Below, piece by piece: positions 27,248 through 36,654 of a stretch of 64,000 nt of DNA (positions within the stretch are counted from its first letter, which is position 1; every line of letters begins with the position of its first letter). This DNA comes from Ruegeria halocynthiae (lineage in GTDB: Bacteria; Pseudomonadota; Alphaproteobacteria; Rhodobacterales; Rhodobacteraceae): NCBI RefSeq assembly GCF_000743705.1, contig NZ_JQEZ01000001.1:1046070-1110069 (forward strand), in the 5' to 3' direction. Made by a program: the position numbers and the translations under genes. The notes under the pieces are model-generated. The model ran no database searches. It was not told the DNA's origin and was given only the letters and a program-made list of their open reading frames with translations.

Positions 27248-28182
27248 TGGGATTTGATCTGGAGGCTTTGAGGGAGGCGATCAAAACCCACGGGAAAGTG
27301 GTCCGGGTGGTCATCGCCGGGATCAAGGGATCGTCCCCGCGTGAAGTCGGCACCGCGATGCTGGTCTGGCAGGACGGGCAAAGCGGCACCATCGGCGGCG
27401 GAACGTTGGAGTTTCAGGCGGCCGAGGCCGCGCGGTCCCAAACCGTGCCATCCCGCCTGACGCATCACGCGCTTGGGCCGGACATGGGGCAATGCTGCGG
27501 TGGTGCGGTTTCGCTGCTGAGTGAAGTTTATGACAAACGGGCCTTGGAAACACTGGACGATACAATTGTCGCACGGGCGGTTTCAGGTGATCAGATGCCC
27601 CTGTCAGTCAAACGGTTGATGGCGGCGGCACGCGGTCAGGGGATCGCACCGGAACCCGGATTGGTCGACGGCTGGATGCTGGAACCGGTGCACAAACCGG
27701 CCCGTGATCTGTGGATCTGGGGTGCCGGGCATGTGGGGCGCGCATTGGTGGATGTTCTGTCCCCCCTGCCCGATCTGGCAATCACATGGGTCGATACCGG
27801 GCCAGAGCGGTTTCCGGACGCGGTTCCGACCGGTGTAACAGTGGTTCCAGCAGCCAAACCGGCGGAACTGGTGCGTCATGCGCCCCGCGAGGCCGAGCAT
27901 CTGGTGTTGACCTATTCACACAATCTGGATCTGGAACTGTGCAACCGGCTGCTTTCGCACGATTTCCGCTTTGCGGGGCTGATTGGCTCGGCTACGAAAT
28001 GGGCGCGATTCCGGTCGCGGCTGGCAGCCCTCGGGCATCCGCCCGAGCGGATTGGCCGGATCACCTGCCCAATTGGTGACCCGGTGTTGGGCAAACACCC
28101 GCAAATGATCGCCGTTGGCGTCGCCGCGCAAATCCTGCGCCCGGCCCGGCAGAACGAATTGAAGAAGGACCTGAGCGCGTGA
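27247..28182 (+). CDS. xdhC: Xanthine dehydrogenase accessory protein
   Basis: 311 residues from the ATG at 27247, which shares its A with the xdhB stop. XdhC binds molybdenum cofactor, directs sulfuration and inserts it into XdhB. The N-terminal XdhC/CoxI domain shows IKGSSPREVGTAMLV and GGGTLEFQAAE; a C-terminal Rossmann-like domain has WIWGAGHVGRALVDVL. The C-terminal segment FAGLIGSATKWARFRSRL is also typical. It overlaps the following ABC ATPase gene by four bases (GTGA). Confidence 0.94.
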   Translation: MGFDLEALREAIKTHGKVVRVVIAGIKGSSPREVGTAMLVWQDGQSGTIGGGTLEFQAAEAARSQTVPSRLTHHALGPDMGQCCGGAVSLLSEVYDKRALETLDDTIVARAVSGDQMPLSVKRLMAAARGQGIAPEPGLVDGWMLEPVHKPARDLWIWGAGHVGRALVDVLSPLPDLAITWVDTGPERFPDAVPTGVTVVPAAKPAELVRHAPREAEHLVLTYSHNLDLELCNRLLSHDFRFAGLIGSATKWARFRSRLAALGHPPERIGRITCPIGDPVLGKHPQMIAVGVAAQILRPARQNELKKDLSA

Positions 28183-29696
28183 CCACTCCATTGTTGAGCT
28201 TGCAGGGGCTGACCAAAGCCTATCCCGGCGTCGTGGCCAATGATCAGGTGTCCTTTGACATCGGTGAAGGCGAAGTCCACGCCCTGCTGGGCGAAAACGG
28301 CGCGGGGAAATCCACGCTGGTGAAAATGATCTATGGATTGGTGAAACCCGACAGCGGCACCATGCTGCTGCGCGGCCAACCCTTTGCGCCCCCCGAACCC
28401 CGCGCGGCGCGGGCAGACGGGATCGCGATGGTGTTCCAGCATTTCTCGCTGTTCGACGCGCTGAACGTGGCCGAGAACATCGCGTTGGGGATGGAAAACC
28501 CGCCGCCAATGGGTGATCTGGCCTCGCGCATCCGCGAAGTGTCTGAGACCTACGGCCTGCCACTGGACCCGTTCCGCACCGTCGGCGATCTGTCCGCCGG
28601 CGAGCGTCAGCGGGTCGAGATCATTCGCTGCCTGCTGCAAGACCCAAAGCTGCTGATCATGGACGAGCCAACCTCGGTCCTGACCCCGCAAGAAGTCGAG
28701 ATTCTGTTCGAGACACTGAACAAACTGCGGTCCGAGGGCACCTCGATCCTGTATATCTCGCACAAGCTGGAGGAAATCCGCACGCTGTGCGACCACGCCA
28801 CGATCCTGCGTCTGGGCAAGAATGTGGGCGAATGCATCCCGTCCGAGACCTCGGCCCGGGACATGGCCGAGATGATGGTCGGGACAATTCTGCAGACCCC
28901 CGAACGATCAGGTCGAGAGTTTGGCGACGTGGCGCTGGATGTCAGCGGGTTGTCTGTGCCCTCACCTTCCGATTTTGGCACGACGTTGAAGAATGTGCAT
29001 ATGAAAGTGCGCAAGGGCGAGGTTCTGGGCATTGGCGGCGTCGCGGGCAACGGTCAGGATGAATTGCTGGGCGTGTTGTCCGGCGAAATTCAAACCGCAG
29101 CCGACGCGATCAGGTTCAATGGGCAGGCCATTGGCAAGCTTGGCCCGACCGCGCGCCGCAAATTGGGCGTGCTGACCGCCCCCGAAGAACGGCTGGGTCA
29201 CGCCGCCGCGCCGGATATGAGCCTGACAGAGAATGCCCTGTTGACAGGATCGGTGCGCGAGGGGCTGGAAAGCAACGGCTTTCTGAAATGGGCCGAAACA
29301 CAGAGTTTTGCCAAAAAGATCATCGAATCCTTTGATGTGCGTACACCGGGGCCGGAAAACGCGGCCCGGTCGCTGTCAGGCGGCAACCTGCAGAAATTCG
29401 TGATTGGCCGCGAGGTGCTGCAAAACCCCGATGTGCTGGTGGTGAACCAGCCAACCTGGGGTGTGGATGCGGCAGCGGCCGCTTCGATCCGGCAAGCCAT
29501 TCTGGATTTGGCGGCCAAAGGCACGGCCGTTGTGTGCATCAGCCAGGATCTGGATGAGTTGATGGAAATCTCGGACAGTTTCGCCGCCCTGAACGAAGGA
29601 CGGCTAAGCGCCCCGCGCGAAACCACGGGTCTGACGGTCGATGAGATCGGCCTGATGATGGGTGGCGCGCATGGCATGGAGGTGGCGCATGTTTGA
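28179..29696 (+). CDS. ABC transporter ATP-binding protein, double-domain, nucleoside/purine type
   Basis: 505 residues with two ATPase domains in tandem, as in BMP-associated nucleoside importers. The first is complete: Walker A GENGAGKST, signature LSAGERQRVEI, Walker B LLIMDEPTS. The second has a degenerate Walker A (GVAGNGQDEL), signature SLSGGNLQKFVIGRE and VLVVNQPTWGVD. This asymmetry is normal for the class. It starts with GTG inside the xdhC stop, so purine import and oxidation are translationally coupled. Confidence 0.93.
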   Translation: MTTPLLSLQGLTKAYPGVVANDQVSFDIGEGEVHALLGENGAGKSTLVKMIYGLVKPDSGTMLLRGQPFAPPEPRAARADGIAMVFQHFSLFDALNVAENIALGMENPPPMGDLASRIREVSETYGLPLDPFRTVGDLSAGERQRVEIIRCLLQDPKLLIMDEPTSVLTPQEVEILFETLNKLRSEGTSILYISHKLEEIRTLCDHATILRLGKNVGECIPSETSARDMAEMMVGTILQTPERSGREFGDVALDVSGLSVPSPSDFGTTLKNVHMKVRKGEVLGIGGVAGNGQDELLGVLSGEIQTAADAIRFNGQAIGKLGPTARRKLGVLTAPEERLGHAAAPDMSLTENALLTGSVREGLESNGFLKWAETQSFAKKIIESFDVRTPGPENAARSLSGGNLQKFVIGREVLQNPDVLVVNQPTWGVDAAAAASIRQAILDLAAKGTAVVCISQDLDELMEISDSFAALNEGRLSAPRETTGLTVDEIGLMMGGAHGMEVAHV

Positions 29697-29759
29697 TCCG
29701 TTGAGCTGCCTTTGGCCGGGGTGCCTACAAAAAAATGAAGAAATCAGGGGGATGAGCAG

Positions 29760-30842
29760 ATGATTGTGTTGGAGAAACGGCCTCAGCCGTCAAAGGCATG
29801 GTCTTATGCGACCCCTTTGGTGGCGGTACTGGCGACAATGGTGTGTGGCGGCATCCTGTTTGCCGTATTAGGCAAGAACCCGGTTCAGGCCATCGGCACC
29901 ATCTTTTGGGAGCCGCTGTTCGGTGAATTCGCCTTTTACTATCGCCCGCAATTGCTGGTGAAAGGGGCCCCGCTGGTTCTGATCGCCATTGGTCTGTCGC
30001 TGGGCTTTCGCGCCGGTATCTGGAACATCGGGGCCGAGGGGCAATACATCATGGGCGCCATTTTCGGTGCCGCAGCTGGGTTGGCGTTTTATCCGCTGGA
30101 CGCCTGGTATGTCTTTCCGATCATGGTGATTGCGGGGGCCATCGGCGGCTGTCTCTGGGCGATGATCCCGGCCTTTCTGAAGGTGCGCTTTGGCACCAAT
30201 GAAATCCTTGTCTCGCTGATGCTGGTCTATGTGGCCGAGCAGATGCTGGCCTCGGTCTCATTGGGTCTGCTGAAAAACCCCGAAGGGTTCGGCTTTCCCG
30301 GCTCGCGCAACCTGCAATCTTATGAAAGCGCGCATAATGCCGAGTTGATTGCCGGTTCGGGGATGCACTGGGGTGTCGTGACGGCCCTGATCGCCGTGAT
30401 CTTTGCCTATGTGCTGCTGAACCGCCACATGCTGGGCTTTCACATCAGACTGACCGGCGAGGCCCCCCGGGCCGCGAAGTTCGCGGGTGTCAATCCTGCG
30501 CGCCTGATCCTGTTCTGTCTGGGAATGTCCGGCGCACTGGCCGGGCTGGCGGGTATGTTCGAGGTGTCCGGCCCATCCGGCGTAGTCAGCATCGACTTTA
30601 ACGTGGGCTATGGCTTTACCGCGATCATCGTGGCCTTTCTGGGCCGTCTGCATCCCGTGGGCATTCTGCTGGCGGGCGGGTTGATGGCGCTGACCTATAT
30701 CGGTGGCGAAATCGCGCAATCCCAGCTGGGCTTGCCAGCCGCAGCCATTCAGGTGTTTCAGGGCATGTTGCTGTTCTTCCTGCTGGCTTTCGATCTTTTG
30801 ACAAACTACCGCATCCGTGCGGCCCGTAGAGAGGTGGCGTGA
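29760..30842 (+). CDS. ABC transporter permease (nucleoside/purine type, first permease)
   Basis: 360 residues, highly hydrophobic with eight to ten membrane helices, of the BPD_transp_2 family. Characteristic stretches include RAGIWNIGAEGQYIMGAIFG, FGTNEILVSLMLVYVAEQM and GFTAIIVAFLGRLHPVGIL. It follows the ATPase gene by 63 bases with GGGGGATGAG as ribosome binding site, and the second permease starts three bases after it. Together they form the channel. Confidence 0.93.
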   Translation: MIVLEKRPQPSKAWSYATPLVAVLATMVCGGILFAVLGKNPVQAIGTIFWEPLFGEFAFYYRPQLLVKGAPLVLIAIGLSLGFRAGIWNIGAEGQYIMGAIFGAAAGLAFYPLDAWYVFPIMVIAGAIGGCLWAMIPAFLKVRFGTNEILVSLMLVYVAEQMLASVSLGLLKNPEGFGFPGSRNLQSYESAHNAELIAGSGMHWGVVTALIAVIFAYVLLNRHMLGFHIRLTGEAPRAAKFAGVNPARLILFCLGMSGALAGLAGMFEVSGPSGVVSIDFNVGYGFTAIIVAFLGRLHPVGILLAGGLMALTYIGGEIAQSQLGLPAAAIQVFQGMLLFFLLAFDLLTNYRIRAARREVA

Positions 30843-30845
30843 CCC

Positions 30846-31766
30846 ATGGACCTTGGTGAAATCAATCCCGTACTTCTGCTGGCCTCATTGATGGTGGCCG
30901 CAACCCCCCTGCTGCTGGCCGCGATCGGAGAGCTGGTCGTCGAAAAAGCTGGTGTTCTGAACCTTGGTGTCGAGGGCATGATGATCGTCGGCGCAATCAG
31001 CGGCTTTGCGATCTCGGTCGAGACCGGATCACCCTGGCTGGGCTTTATCGCGGCGGCCATTGGTGGCGCGGTTCTGTCCCTGCTGTTCGTCTTGCTGACA
31101 CAGGTGGCGCTGGCCAATCAGGTGGCCAGCGGTCTGGCGCTGACCTTGTTCGGCCTGGGCTTCAGCGCCCTTCTTGGCCAAAGCTATGTTGGGGTCAAAC
31201 CGCCCAGCATGGGCGATATCCACATCCCTGTGATCAGCGATATTCCCGTCATTGGCCCGATCCTGTTCCAGCATGATCCGATCCTCTATGTCGGTATCGC
31301 CCTGACCGCCACCGTCTGGGCCGTGCTGAAATACACCCGTGTCGGGCTGATCCTGCGCGCGGTCGGTGAAAACCACGATGCCGCGCACGCGCTGGGCTAT
31401 AAGGTCATCAAGATCCGCATCATGGCGATCCTGTTCGGCGGGGCCTGCGCGGGCCTTGGCGGAGCCTACATCAGCCTGATCCGCGTGCCCCAATGGACCG
31501 AAGGTATGACCGCCGGCGTCGGTTGGATCGCGCTTGCGCTGGTCGTGTTCGCCAGCTGGAAGCCATGGCGCGCTTTGCTGGGGGCGTATTTGTTCGGCGG
31601 TATCACTGTGTTGCAGCTGAATTTGCAGGCGGCGGGCGTTGCCATCCCGGTCGAGTATCTGGCAATGTCGCCCTATATCATCACGATCCTTGTGCTTGTG
31701 ATCCTTTCGGCCGACAAGAGCAGCGCGCCTGCCTCACTGGGCCGGATTTTCCACGCCTCGCATTAG
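30846..31766 (+). CDS. ABC transporter permease (nucleoside/purine type, second permease)
   Basis: 306 residues of the same permease family as its upstream neighbour, with the typical KAGVLNLGVEGMMIVGAISG near residue 35 and EGMTAGVGWIALALVVFASW near residue 220. It lacks any soluble domain. The gap to the first permease is three bases; 34 bases separate it from the binding-protein gene. Confidence 0.93.
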   Translation: MDLGEINPVLLLASLMVAATPLLLAAIGELVVEKAGVLNLGVEGMMIVGAISGFAISVETGSPWLGFIAAAIGGAVLSLLFVLLTQVALANQVASGLALTLFGLGFSALLGQSYVGVKPPSMGDIHIPVISDIPVIGPILFQHDPILYVGIALTATVWAVLKYTRVGLILRAVGENHDAAHALGYKVIKIRIMAILFGGACAGLGGAYISLIRVPQWTEGMTAGVGWIALALVVFASWKPWRALLGAYLFGGITVLQLNLQAAGVAIPVEYLAMSPYIITILVLVILSADKSSAPASLGRIFHASH

Positions 31767-31800
31767 ACGGGGCCAATACAACCAACTTGGGGAGTAACAC

Positions 31801-32874
31801 ATGAAATTCACTTCACTTCTGGCAAGCGCCGCCATGGCGCTGGGTCTGGCGACAAGCGCCATGGCCGAAGACAAAACCAAAGTCGGGTTCGTCTTTGTCG
31901 GCCCGGTGGGCGATGGCGGCTGGACCTATGAACACAACAAGGGCCGTCTGGCGGTCGAGGAAGAGTTTGGCGACAAGGTCGAGACCGTGTTCGTTGAATC
32001 CGTACCCGAAGGCCCGGATGCAGAACGCGTGATGACCCAGATGGCGCTGGAAGGCGCGGATCTGATCTTTACCACCTCGTTCGGTTACATGGATCCGACC
32101 ATCAACGTGGCCAAGAAGTTCCCGAACGTAAAGTTCGAGCACGCGACCGGCTACAAGACAGCCGACAACGTTTCGGTCTATTCGGCACGCTTCTATGAAG
32201 GCCGCGCCGTTCAGGGGCATATCGCCGGTAAAATGACCAAATCGAATGTCATCGGATATATCGGGTCCTACCCGATCCCCGAAGTGATCCGTGGTATCAA
32301 CTCGGCCTATGTCCACGCCAAGAAAGTAAACCCTGATGTCGAGTTCAAGATCATCTGGGCTTATACTTGGTTCGACCCGGCGAAAGAGGCCGACGCCGCC
32401 ACCGTTCTGATCGAACAGGGCGCGGATGTGATCCTGCAGCACACCGACTCGACCGCGCCGCAAGCGGCTGCGCAAGAGGCAGGCAACGTCATCACCTTCG
32501 GCCAGGCCTCGGACATGAGCGAATACGCTCCGTTCCCGCGCGTGTCCTCGATCATCGACAACTGGGCGCCCTACTATATCGCGCGTACCCAGGCCGTCAT
32601 GGACGGGTCGTGGGAGACCGTGAACACCTGGGACGGCATCAAGGAAGGCATGGTTGAGATCGGCGAGATTTCCGACTCTGTTCCCGCCGACATCAAGGAA
32701 GAAGCGCTGGCAATGAAGGCCGCAATGGCTGCTGGTGAATACCATCCCTTCACCGGTCCGCTGAAAAAGCAGGACGGCAGTGACTGGTTGGCCGAGGGCG
32801 AGACCGCCGATGACGGCACGCTGGCGGGCATGAACTTCTATGTCGAAGGGCTGCAAGGCGAAATCCCGCAATAA
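31801..32874 (+). CDS. BMP family ABC transporter substrate-binding protein
   Basis: 357 residues with a signal peptide (cut after AMA, about residue 22) and the basic-membrane-protein fold, starting KVGFVFVGPVGDGGWTYEHN. Internal segments DLIFTTSFGYMDPTINVAKKF and GHIAGKMTKSNVIGYIGS are family hallmarks. BMP proteins of this type bind nucleosides or purine bases; adjacency to xdhABC favours a purine. GGGGAG precedes the ATG, and a strong terminator ends the operon. Confidence 0.94.
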   Translation: MKFTSLLASAAMALGLATSAMAEDKTKVGFVFVGPVGDGGWTYEHNKGRLAVEEEFGDKVETVFVESVPEGPDAERVMTQMALEGADLIFTTSFGYMDPTINVAKKFPNVKFEHATGYKTADNVSVYSARFYEGRAVQGHIAGKMTKSNVIGYIGSYPIPEVIRGINSAYVHAKKVNPDVEFKIIWAYTWFDPAKEADAATVLIEQGADVILQHTDSTAPQAAAQEAGNVITFGQASDMSEYAPFPRVSSIIDNWAPYYIARTQAVMDGSWETVNTWDGIKEGMVEIGEISDSVPADIKEEALAMKAAMAAGEYHPFTGPLKKQDGSDWLAEGETADDGTLAGMNFYVEGLQGEIPQ

Positions 32875-32893
32875 CGCGAGTAATTTCTTTTTG

Positions 32894-32925
32894 AAAAAGG
32901 CCCGCTTAACCGCGGGCCTTTTTTT
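32894..32925 (+). terminator. Rho-independent terminator of the xdh-ABC operon
   Basis: Seven-base stem ggcccgc/gcgggcc (32899-32905 and 32912-32918) with a six-base loop, preceded by five A and followed by seven T on the plus strand. It lies 20 bases after the binding-protein stop and may also serve the convergent gene on the minus strand. Confidence 0.9.
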
Positions 32926-32954
32926 GTATCTATCGCCCGATTGCTTGGAACCCT

Positions 32955-33599
32955 TTATTCACCCTCAGCAGGATTGTGCCCGTAATATTCATAGGTTCGC
33001 CGCAGGATTTCACCGTGAAGCCTGATGATATCCGTGCCATCCTGCTGCGTGCGGAACTGTCCGGTTTCATCAAGGCTGGCCAGGGTAATGACACCAGACA
33101 TGAACTCTAGCCCGGCCTTGTTGATCGGACACAGCATCATCGCGCCATCACCCGGAATTTCACCGTGACCGCCGGATTGAACACGGCCTGGTCCGGGAAG
33201 GCCGCCGTAGCCTCCGGTCAAACCGATCCCCGCCGGGGCGGCGGGCGCCACCGTGACGTTTACGCCGGCACTGGTCTTGGCCTGATACGTGATCACGTAG
33301 GCTGCTTTGGCTTGCAACGCGTTCAGGTTCAAGTGCCGGAAATTCGTTGATGACAACTGCAATGGGTAATCAAGCTGGGTGTCGACAAAGGCAATTGCAC
33401 CGGCAATTCCGGCCTCATCCAACTCGTTTACATACTCGGTGGCGACTTCACGGATTGCCCGATGCATGGATTTTTGCAACTTGGGGTCCGTCACAACCTG
33501 GTTCCACTGTGCAACCTGCGCCGACGCCCCCAGTGGCGTAAATGCCCCAAGTATCAAAAGGCTGGTCGTCAGGAGTATAAACTTTCGAATTACGCGCAT
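32955..33599 (-). CDS. Exported hypothetical protein
   Basis: 214 residues from the ATG at 33599 (MRVIRKFILLTTSLLILGAF), with a signal peptide cut near GASA. The mature protein has a helical first half (MHRAIREVATEYVNEL), a central glycine/proline-rich stretch (GIGLTGGYGGLPGPGRVQSG) and a C-terminal helix ending RRTYEYYGHNPAEGE. The frame is open 34 codons upstream, but the cleaner ribosome binding site and the signal peptide favour this start. No family recognised. Converges with the purine transporter operon. Confidence 0.7.
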   Translation of the reverse strand: MRVIRKFILLTTSLLILGAFTPLGASAQVAQWNQVVTDPKLQKSMHRAIREVATEYVNELDEAGIAGAIAFVDTQLDYPLQLSSTNFRHLNLNALQAKAAYVITYQAKTSAGVNVTVAPAAPAGIGLTGGYGGLPGPGRVQSGGHGEIPGDGAMMLCPINKAGLEFMSGVITLASLDETGQFRTQQDGTDIIRLHGEILRRTYEYYGHNPAEGE

Positions 33600-33714
33600 C
33601 TGTCCCTGCTCTCCGTTCGTTGTTGAATTGGATCGAAATCCGGGCCTTGCATTGCATCGAATATGCATAACCACAGACACTGCGTAAATCCGGTTCAACA
33701 TTAATCAAGAAAGC

Positions 33715-33742
33715 AAAACGGCACCCGGCGGTACCGGGTGCC
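33715..33742 (-). terminator. Terminator of the HlyD-family gene
   Basis: Nine-base perfect stem ggcacccgg/ccgggtgcc (33720-33728 and 33734-33742) with a five-base loop, followed on the minus strand by one G and four T. It lies about 60 bases downstream of the HlyD-family stop. Confidence 0.75.
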
Positions 33743-33800
33743 CCAAATCATCTGTTTGGCGACTGCGCAACACCGTTTAGACAGATACGGTGGCGCAGTT

Positions 33801-35033
33801 TCAATGCCCGCTCAGAACCAGTGTATTCACCGGCATCAGGATCAGACGCAGACGCAGGCCTGCGGCGTGCACAACACCAATCGTGTCCACGACGTGCAGG
33901 AATGCGCCCTCCCAAAATCCCAGATCCTCATGCTCCAACCGCTCGTGATTGTCGGTGTAGACATTGGCCAGACAGTTGCTGCCCGGCGGGATATCATCGG
34001 CCATACCTTTGTAAAGCGGCTCCATATACACCAGAATCGAGCCCGGGTTGTTGTTGGTCTGCACATCGCGCAATTCATCCGTAGGGCGGATTTGCCCGGA
34101 TGGGATCACGTCCTGCACCTGCACCACAACAACCGGGATCACGGTGAAGGGTTTGGTCATGCAGCCCAGCTCTCCGATCATGCCGGGCTTGATGACCTGC
34201 GCAGACAGCTGGTTGAATGCGGCCTGAAACCGGTTATGGCCCGAAGAGGACGGCACCAGAATCCCCGCAGGGCGCAACAGCGGGCTGACATAGTCGCCAA
34301 CCTGCAGGCCGAACTGTTCGACACGCCCCGTCACACCGGCGCTGATCACGGTCTTGTCCAACTCGGTCAGGGCGGCATCCAGCTGCGCGTTTGCGCTGGC
34401 CAGTTGGGCGGGGATCAGTTCCTCGATCTGTTGCACGACAGCGGCCCGCTGCGACTGCGCGGCCACCAGTTTCGCCTCGCGCTCGGCCACCAGGTTCTCA
34501 AGCCTGTCGATCTCGGCCAGACGCACAGCGCTTGACCCTTCGTCGCGCAGGGTCGTGTTGCGCTCCAGATCCTCAAGCGACTGGTCCAGCGCGGCGCGGG
34601 CACCGGCAATTCCAGCCTCGGCCTCTGCCAGGTCAGTTTCCGCCACTTTCAACGAGGCCTGGACCTGTGCGATCCCGGCATGTGCGGCCTCGACCATGGC
34701 GGTTTGGGTGAAATCCTCGATCCGGAAAATCGGCTGCCCGGCCACAACCTGCTGGTTGTTGCTGACATAGACCTCGGACACGCGCCCGCCCAGTTGGGGT
34801 AGGATCGTGACGGTACGGAAATAGGACGCGGCGGTTTTGCTGGCCGGATGGAAATAGAACAGCGTGGTGATCACGGTCAGCGCCAGAATGGCGCAGGTGG
34901 TCAGACCCCACCGCAACTCGTACCACATGGTGAACAGCGTGATCTCATGCCCGATCCGTTTGCCCTGCACGAAGCGGCGGTACAGATAGTCGGGCAGCAC
35001 CGTCACCAGCGCGCACATCAATGTCTCAAGCAT
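33801..35033 (-). CDS. HlyD family membrane fusion protein
   Basis: 410 residues. One N-terminal membrane helix (about 47-62, TTCAILALTVITTLFYF) is followed by a biotinyl-lipoyl-like hairpin half (GRVSEVYVSNNQQVVAGQPIF), a long coiled coil rich in Ala/Glu (about residues 115-220) and the second half (VISAGVTGRVEQFGLQVGDYV). The N-terminal cytoplasmic portion and lack of a linked ABC or RND pump resemble E. coli YibH/YiaV-type adaptors, which go with a small membrane protein just as here. What it exports or supports is unknown. Confidence 0.85.
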   Translation of the reverse strand: MLETLMCALVTVLPDYLYRRFVQGKRIGHEITLFTMWYELRWGLTTCAILALTVITTLFYFHPASKTAASYFRTVTILPQLGGRVSEVYVSNNQQVVAGQPIFRIEDFTQTAMVEAAHAGIAQVQASLKVAETDLAEAEAGIAGARAALDQSLEDLERNTTLRDEGSSAVRLAEIDRLENLVAEREAKLVAAQSQRAAVVQQIEELIPAQLASANAQLDAALTELDKTVISAGVTGRVEQFGLQVGDYVSPLLRPAGILVPSSSGHNRFQAAFNQLSAQVIKPGMIGELGCMTKPFTVIPVVVVQVQDVIPSGQIRPTDELRDVQTNNNPGSILVYMEPLYKGMADDIPPGSNCLANVYTDNHERLEHEDLGFWEGAFLHVVDTIGVVHAAGLRLRLILMPVNTLVLSGH

Positions 35034-35036
35034 ATC

Positions 35037-35441
35037 TTACTGCTCCTGCTGCGCGGTGGGTTCGGACGGCTCAGCCGGGGTGGGATCGGCGGCTTGGGGG
35101 TTACCCAAAGATCGGATCGCATCCGCAATGGCCCGCAAAGGTGCCGCGACGTCGGGGAACTGGAACCCGGCCACCAGAACGGCGGCGACCCAGAACAGGC
35201 CGTTGTGGGTGAACAACGCCAGCAGCGCCAGAATGCCGACAAGCTGAAACTGAGGGTGATTGGATTCATGCGCGATCTTTTCGGGGATCGAATGCAGGGT
35301 GAAATAGCCCACCCCGATCAGAATGATCACCAGCACGGTAAAAACAAACATGAACGTCAAAAGAAAATCGCTGCCGTCCGCCTGGGTCACGTAGGACGGG
35401 ATATGTCCTGTGGCCATCGGGTGTAGATCTGCGGTACTCAC
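35037..35441 (-). CDS. Small inner-membrane protein paired with the HlyD-family gene
   Basis: 134 residues from a GTG at 35441 with GGAGG upstream. Two or three membrane helices (about 28-49 FLLTFMFVFTVLVIILIGVGY; 67-80 and 83-95 around LVGILALLALFTHNGLF) are followed by a soluble tail rich in Pro/Ala/Glu (residues 110-134). Its stop lies three bases before the HlyD-family start. The pairing recalls yibI-yibH and yiaW-yiaV of enterobacteria; sequence relationship to those was not established. Confidence 0.75.
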   Translation of the reverse strand: MSTADLHPMATGHIPSYVTQADGSDFLLTFMFVFTVLVIILIGVGYFTLHSIPEKIAHESNHPQFQLVGILALLALFTHNGLFWVAAVLVAGFQFPDVAAPLRAIADAIRSLGNPQAADPTPAEPSEPTAQQEQ

Positions 35442-35580
35442 CCTGCCCTCCTGTTATTGCTTGCTTCTTGTTTGGATGGGTTGATGCGCAAATTCAAGCC
35501 TGCTTAAAGTTCTGGTGCCACCAAGAGACATTTTGGTGCACAAACAACCAATGAACCGCTTGCCGGTTGTAAGGGGCTAA

Positions 35581-36654
35581 ATGATTGATTTTCTGGTCAT
35601 CGGCGGCGGCATTGCCGGGCTCAGCGCGGGTGCGCGCCTGTCCCGCCACGGAACCGTCACCGTTCTCGAGGCGGAAGACGCACTGGGGTTCCATGCGTCG
35701 GGGCGATCGGCTGCCCTGTTCGAAGGAAGTTACGGCCCCCACGCCGTTGTTGCATTAAGCCAGGCGAGCGCCGCTTACTTGCGATCCGAAAACGGCGGAT
35801 ACCTGACCCCTCGCGGCCTGATGTTGGTGGGTGGCAAGGATCAGGCGCGGGAGTTCGAACAGGACGCGCGTGACTTGGACATGCAGGTCATTCCCAAGTC
35901 GGACGCCTTTGCGCGGGTTCCAATCCTTGACCCTGATGCGGTGGGCTTTGCGGCCATCAGCGACGCGGCGTTTGATATAGACACCGACAGGCTGTTGCAG
36001 GATTTCGCCCGCACCATCCGCGGCAACGGCGGAGAGGTCCTGACCGGCCATAAAGTCACCGACCTAAGCAAGACCACACATTGGACGGTCAAGGCCGGAA
36101 CCGTTTACCATGCCCGCGCCATAGTGAATGCCGCAGGTCCTTGGGTTGATGAAATCGCGATGATGGCCGGGATCGCGCCGATAGGCATCATCCCCCGGCG
36201 CAGGTCGATGGCACGTATTCCGGCACCGGGTGGGCATGATGTCCGGGGCTGGCCGATGATCTTGGGCGTTGGCGAAACGTGGTACGCCAAACCCGACGCG
36301 GGCAAGCTGCTGGTTTCCCCGGCCGAGGCGGATCCGGTCGCGCCGCAGGACGCCTATGCCGACGACATGGTGCTGGCCGAAGGGCTGGCCCGCTACGAAG
36401 CGATGGTCACGGAACCCGTAACGCGGGTCGAGGCCAATTGGGCAGGCTTGCGCAGCTTTGCCCCGGATGGGACTTTGGTGCTGGGGCCTGATCCGGCCGA
36501 TCCCAGCTTTATTTGGTCCGCCGGTCAGGGCGGTTACGGGTTTCAAACCGCTCCGGCTGCGTCGAAACTGGTCGCCGATCTGGCAACGGGTGCGGCACCG
36601 GATCTGGATGACGCAAGCGTTGCGGCCCTTAGACCTGAAAGACTGCGTTCATGA
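35581..36654 (+). CDS. FAD-dependent amino acid dehydrogenase, DauA-like (DAO family)
   Basis: 357-residue DAO flavoprotein. The N-terminus MIDFLVIGGGIAGLSAGARL and the following GFHASGRSAALFEGSYG closely resemble D-arginine dehydrogenase DauA, where the second stretch contacts the flavin. The C-terminus has GQGGYGFQTAPAASKLVADL for FAD closure. It probably oxidises a D-amino acid (possibly cationic) or a secondary amine to an imine with a non-oxygen acceptor. It overlaps the DUF938 methyltransferase gene by four bases. Confidence 0.82.
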   Translation: MIDFLVIGGGIAGLSAGARLSRHGTVTVLEAEDALGFHASGRSAALFEGSYGPHAVVALSQASAAYLRSENGGYLTPRGLMLVGGKDQAREFEQDARDLDMQVIPKSDAFARVPILDPDAVGFAAISDAAFDIDTDRLLQDFARTIRGNGGEVLTGHKVTDLSKTTHWTVKAGTVYHARAIVNAAGPWVDEIAMMAGIAPIGIIPRRRSMARIPAPGGHDVRGWPMILGVGETWYAKPDAGKLLVSPAEADPVAPQDAYADDMVLAEGLARYEAMVTEPVTRVEANWAGLRSFAPDGTLVLGPDPADPSFIWSAGQGGYGFQTAPAASKLVADLATGAAPDLDDASVAALRPERLRS

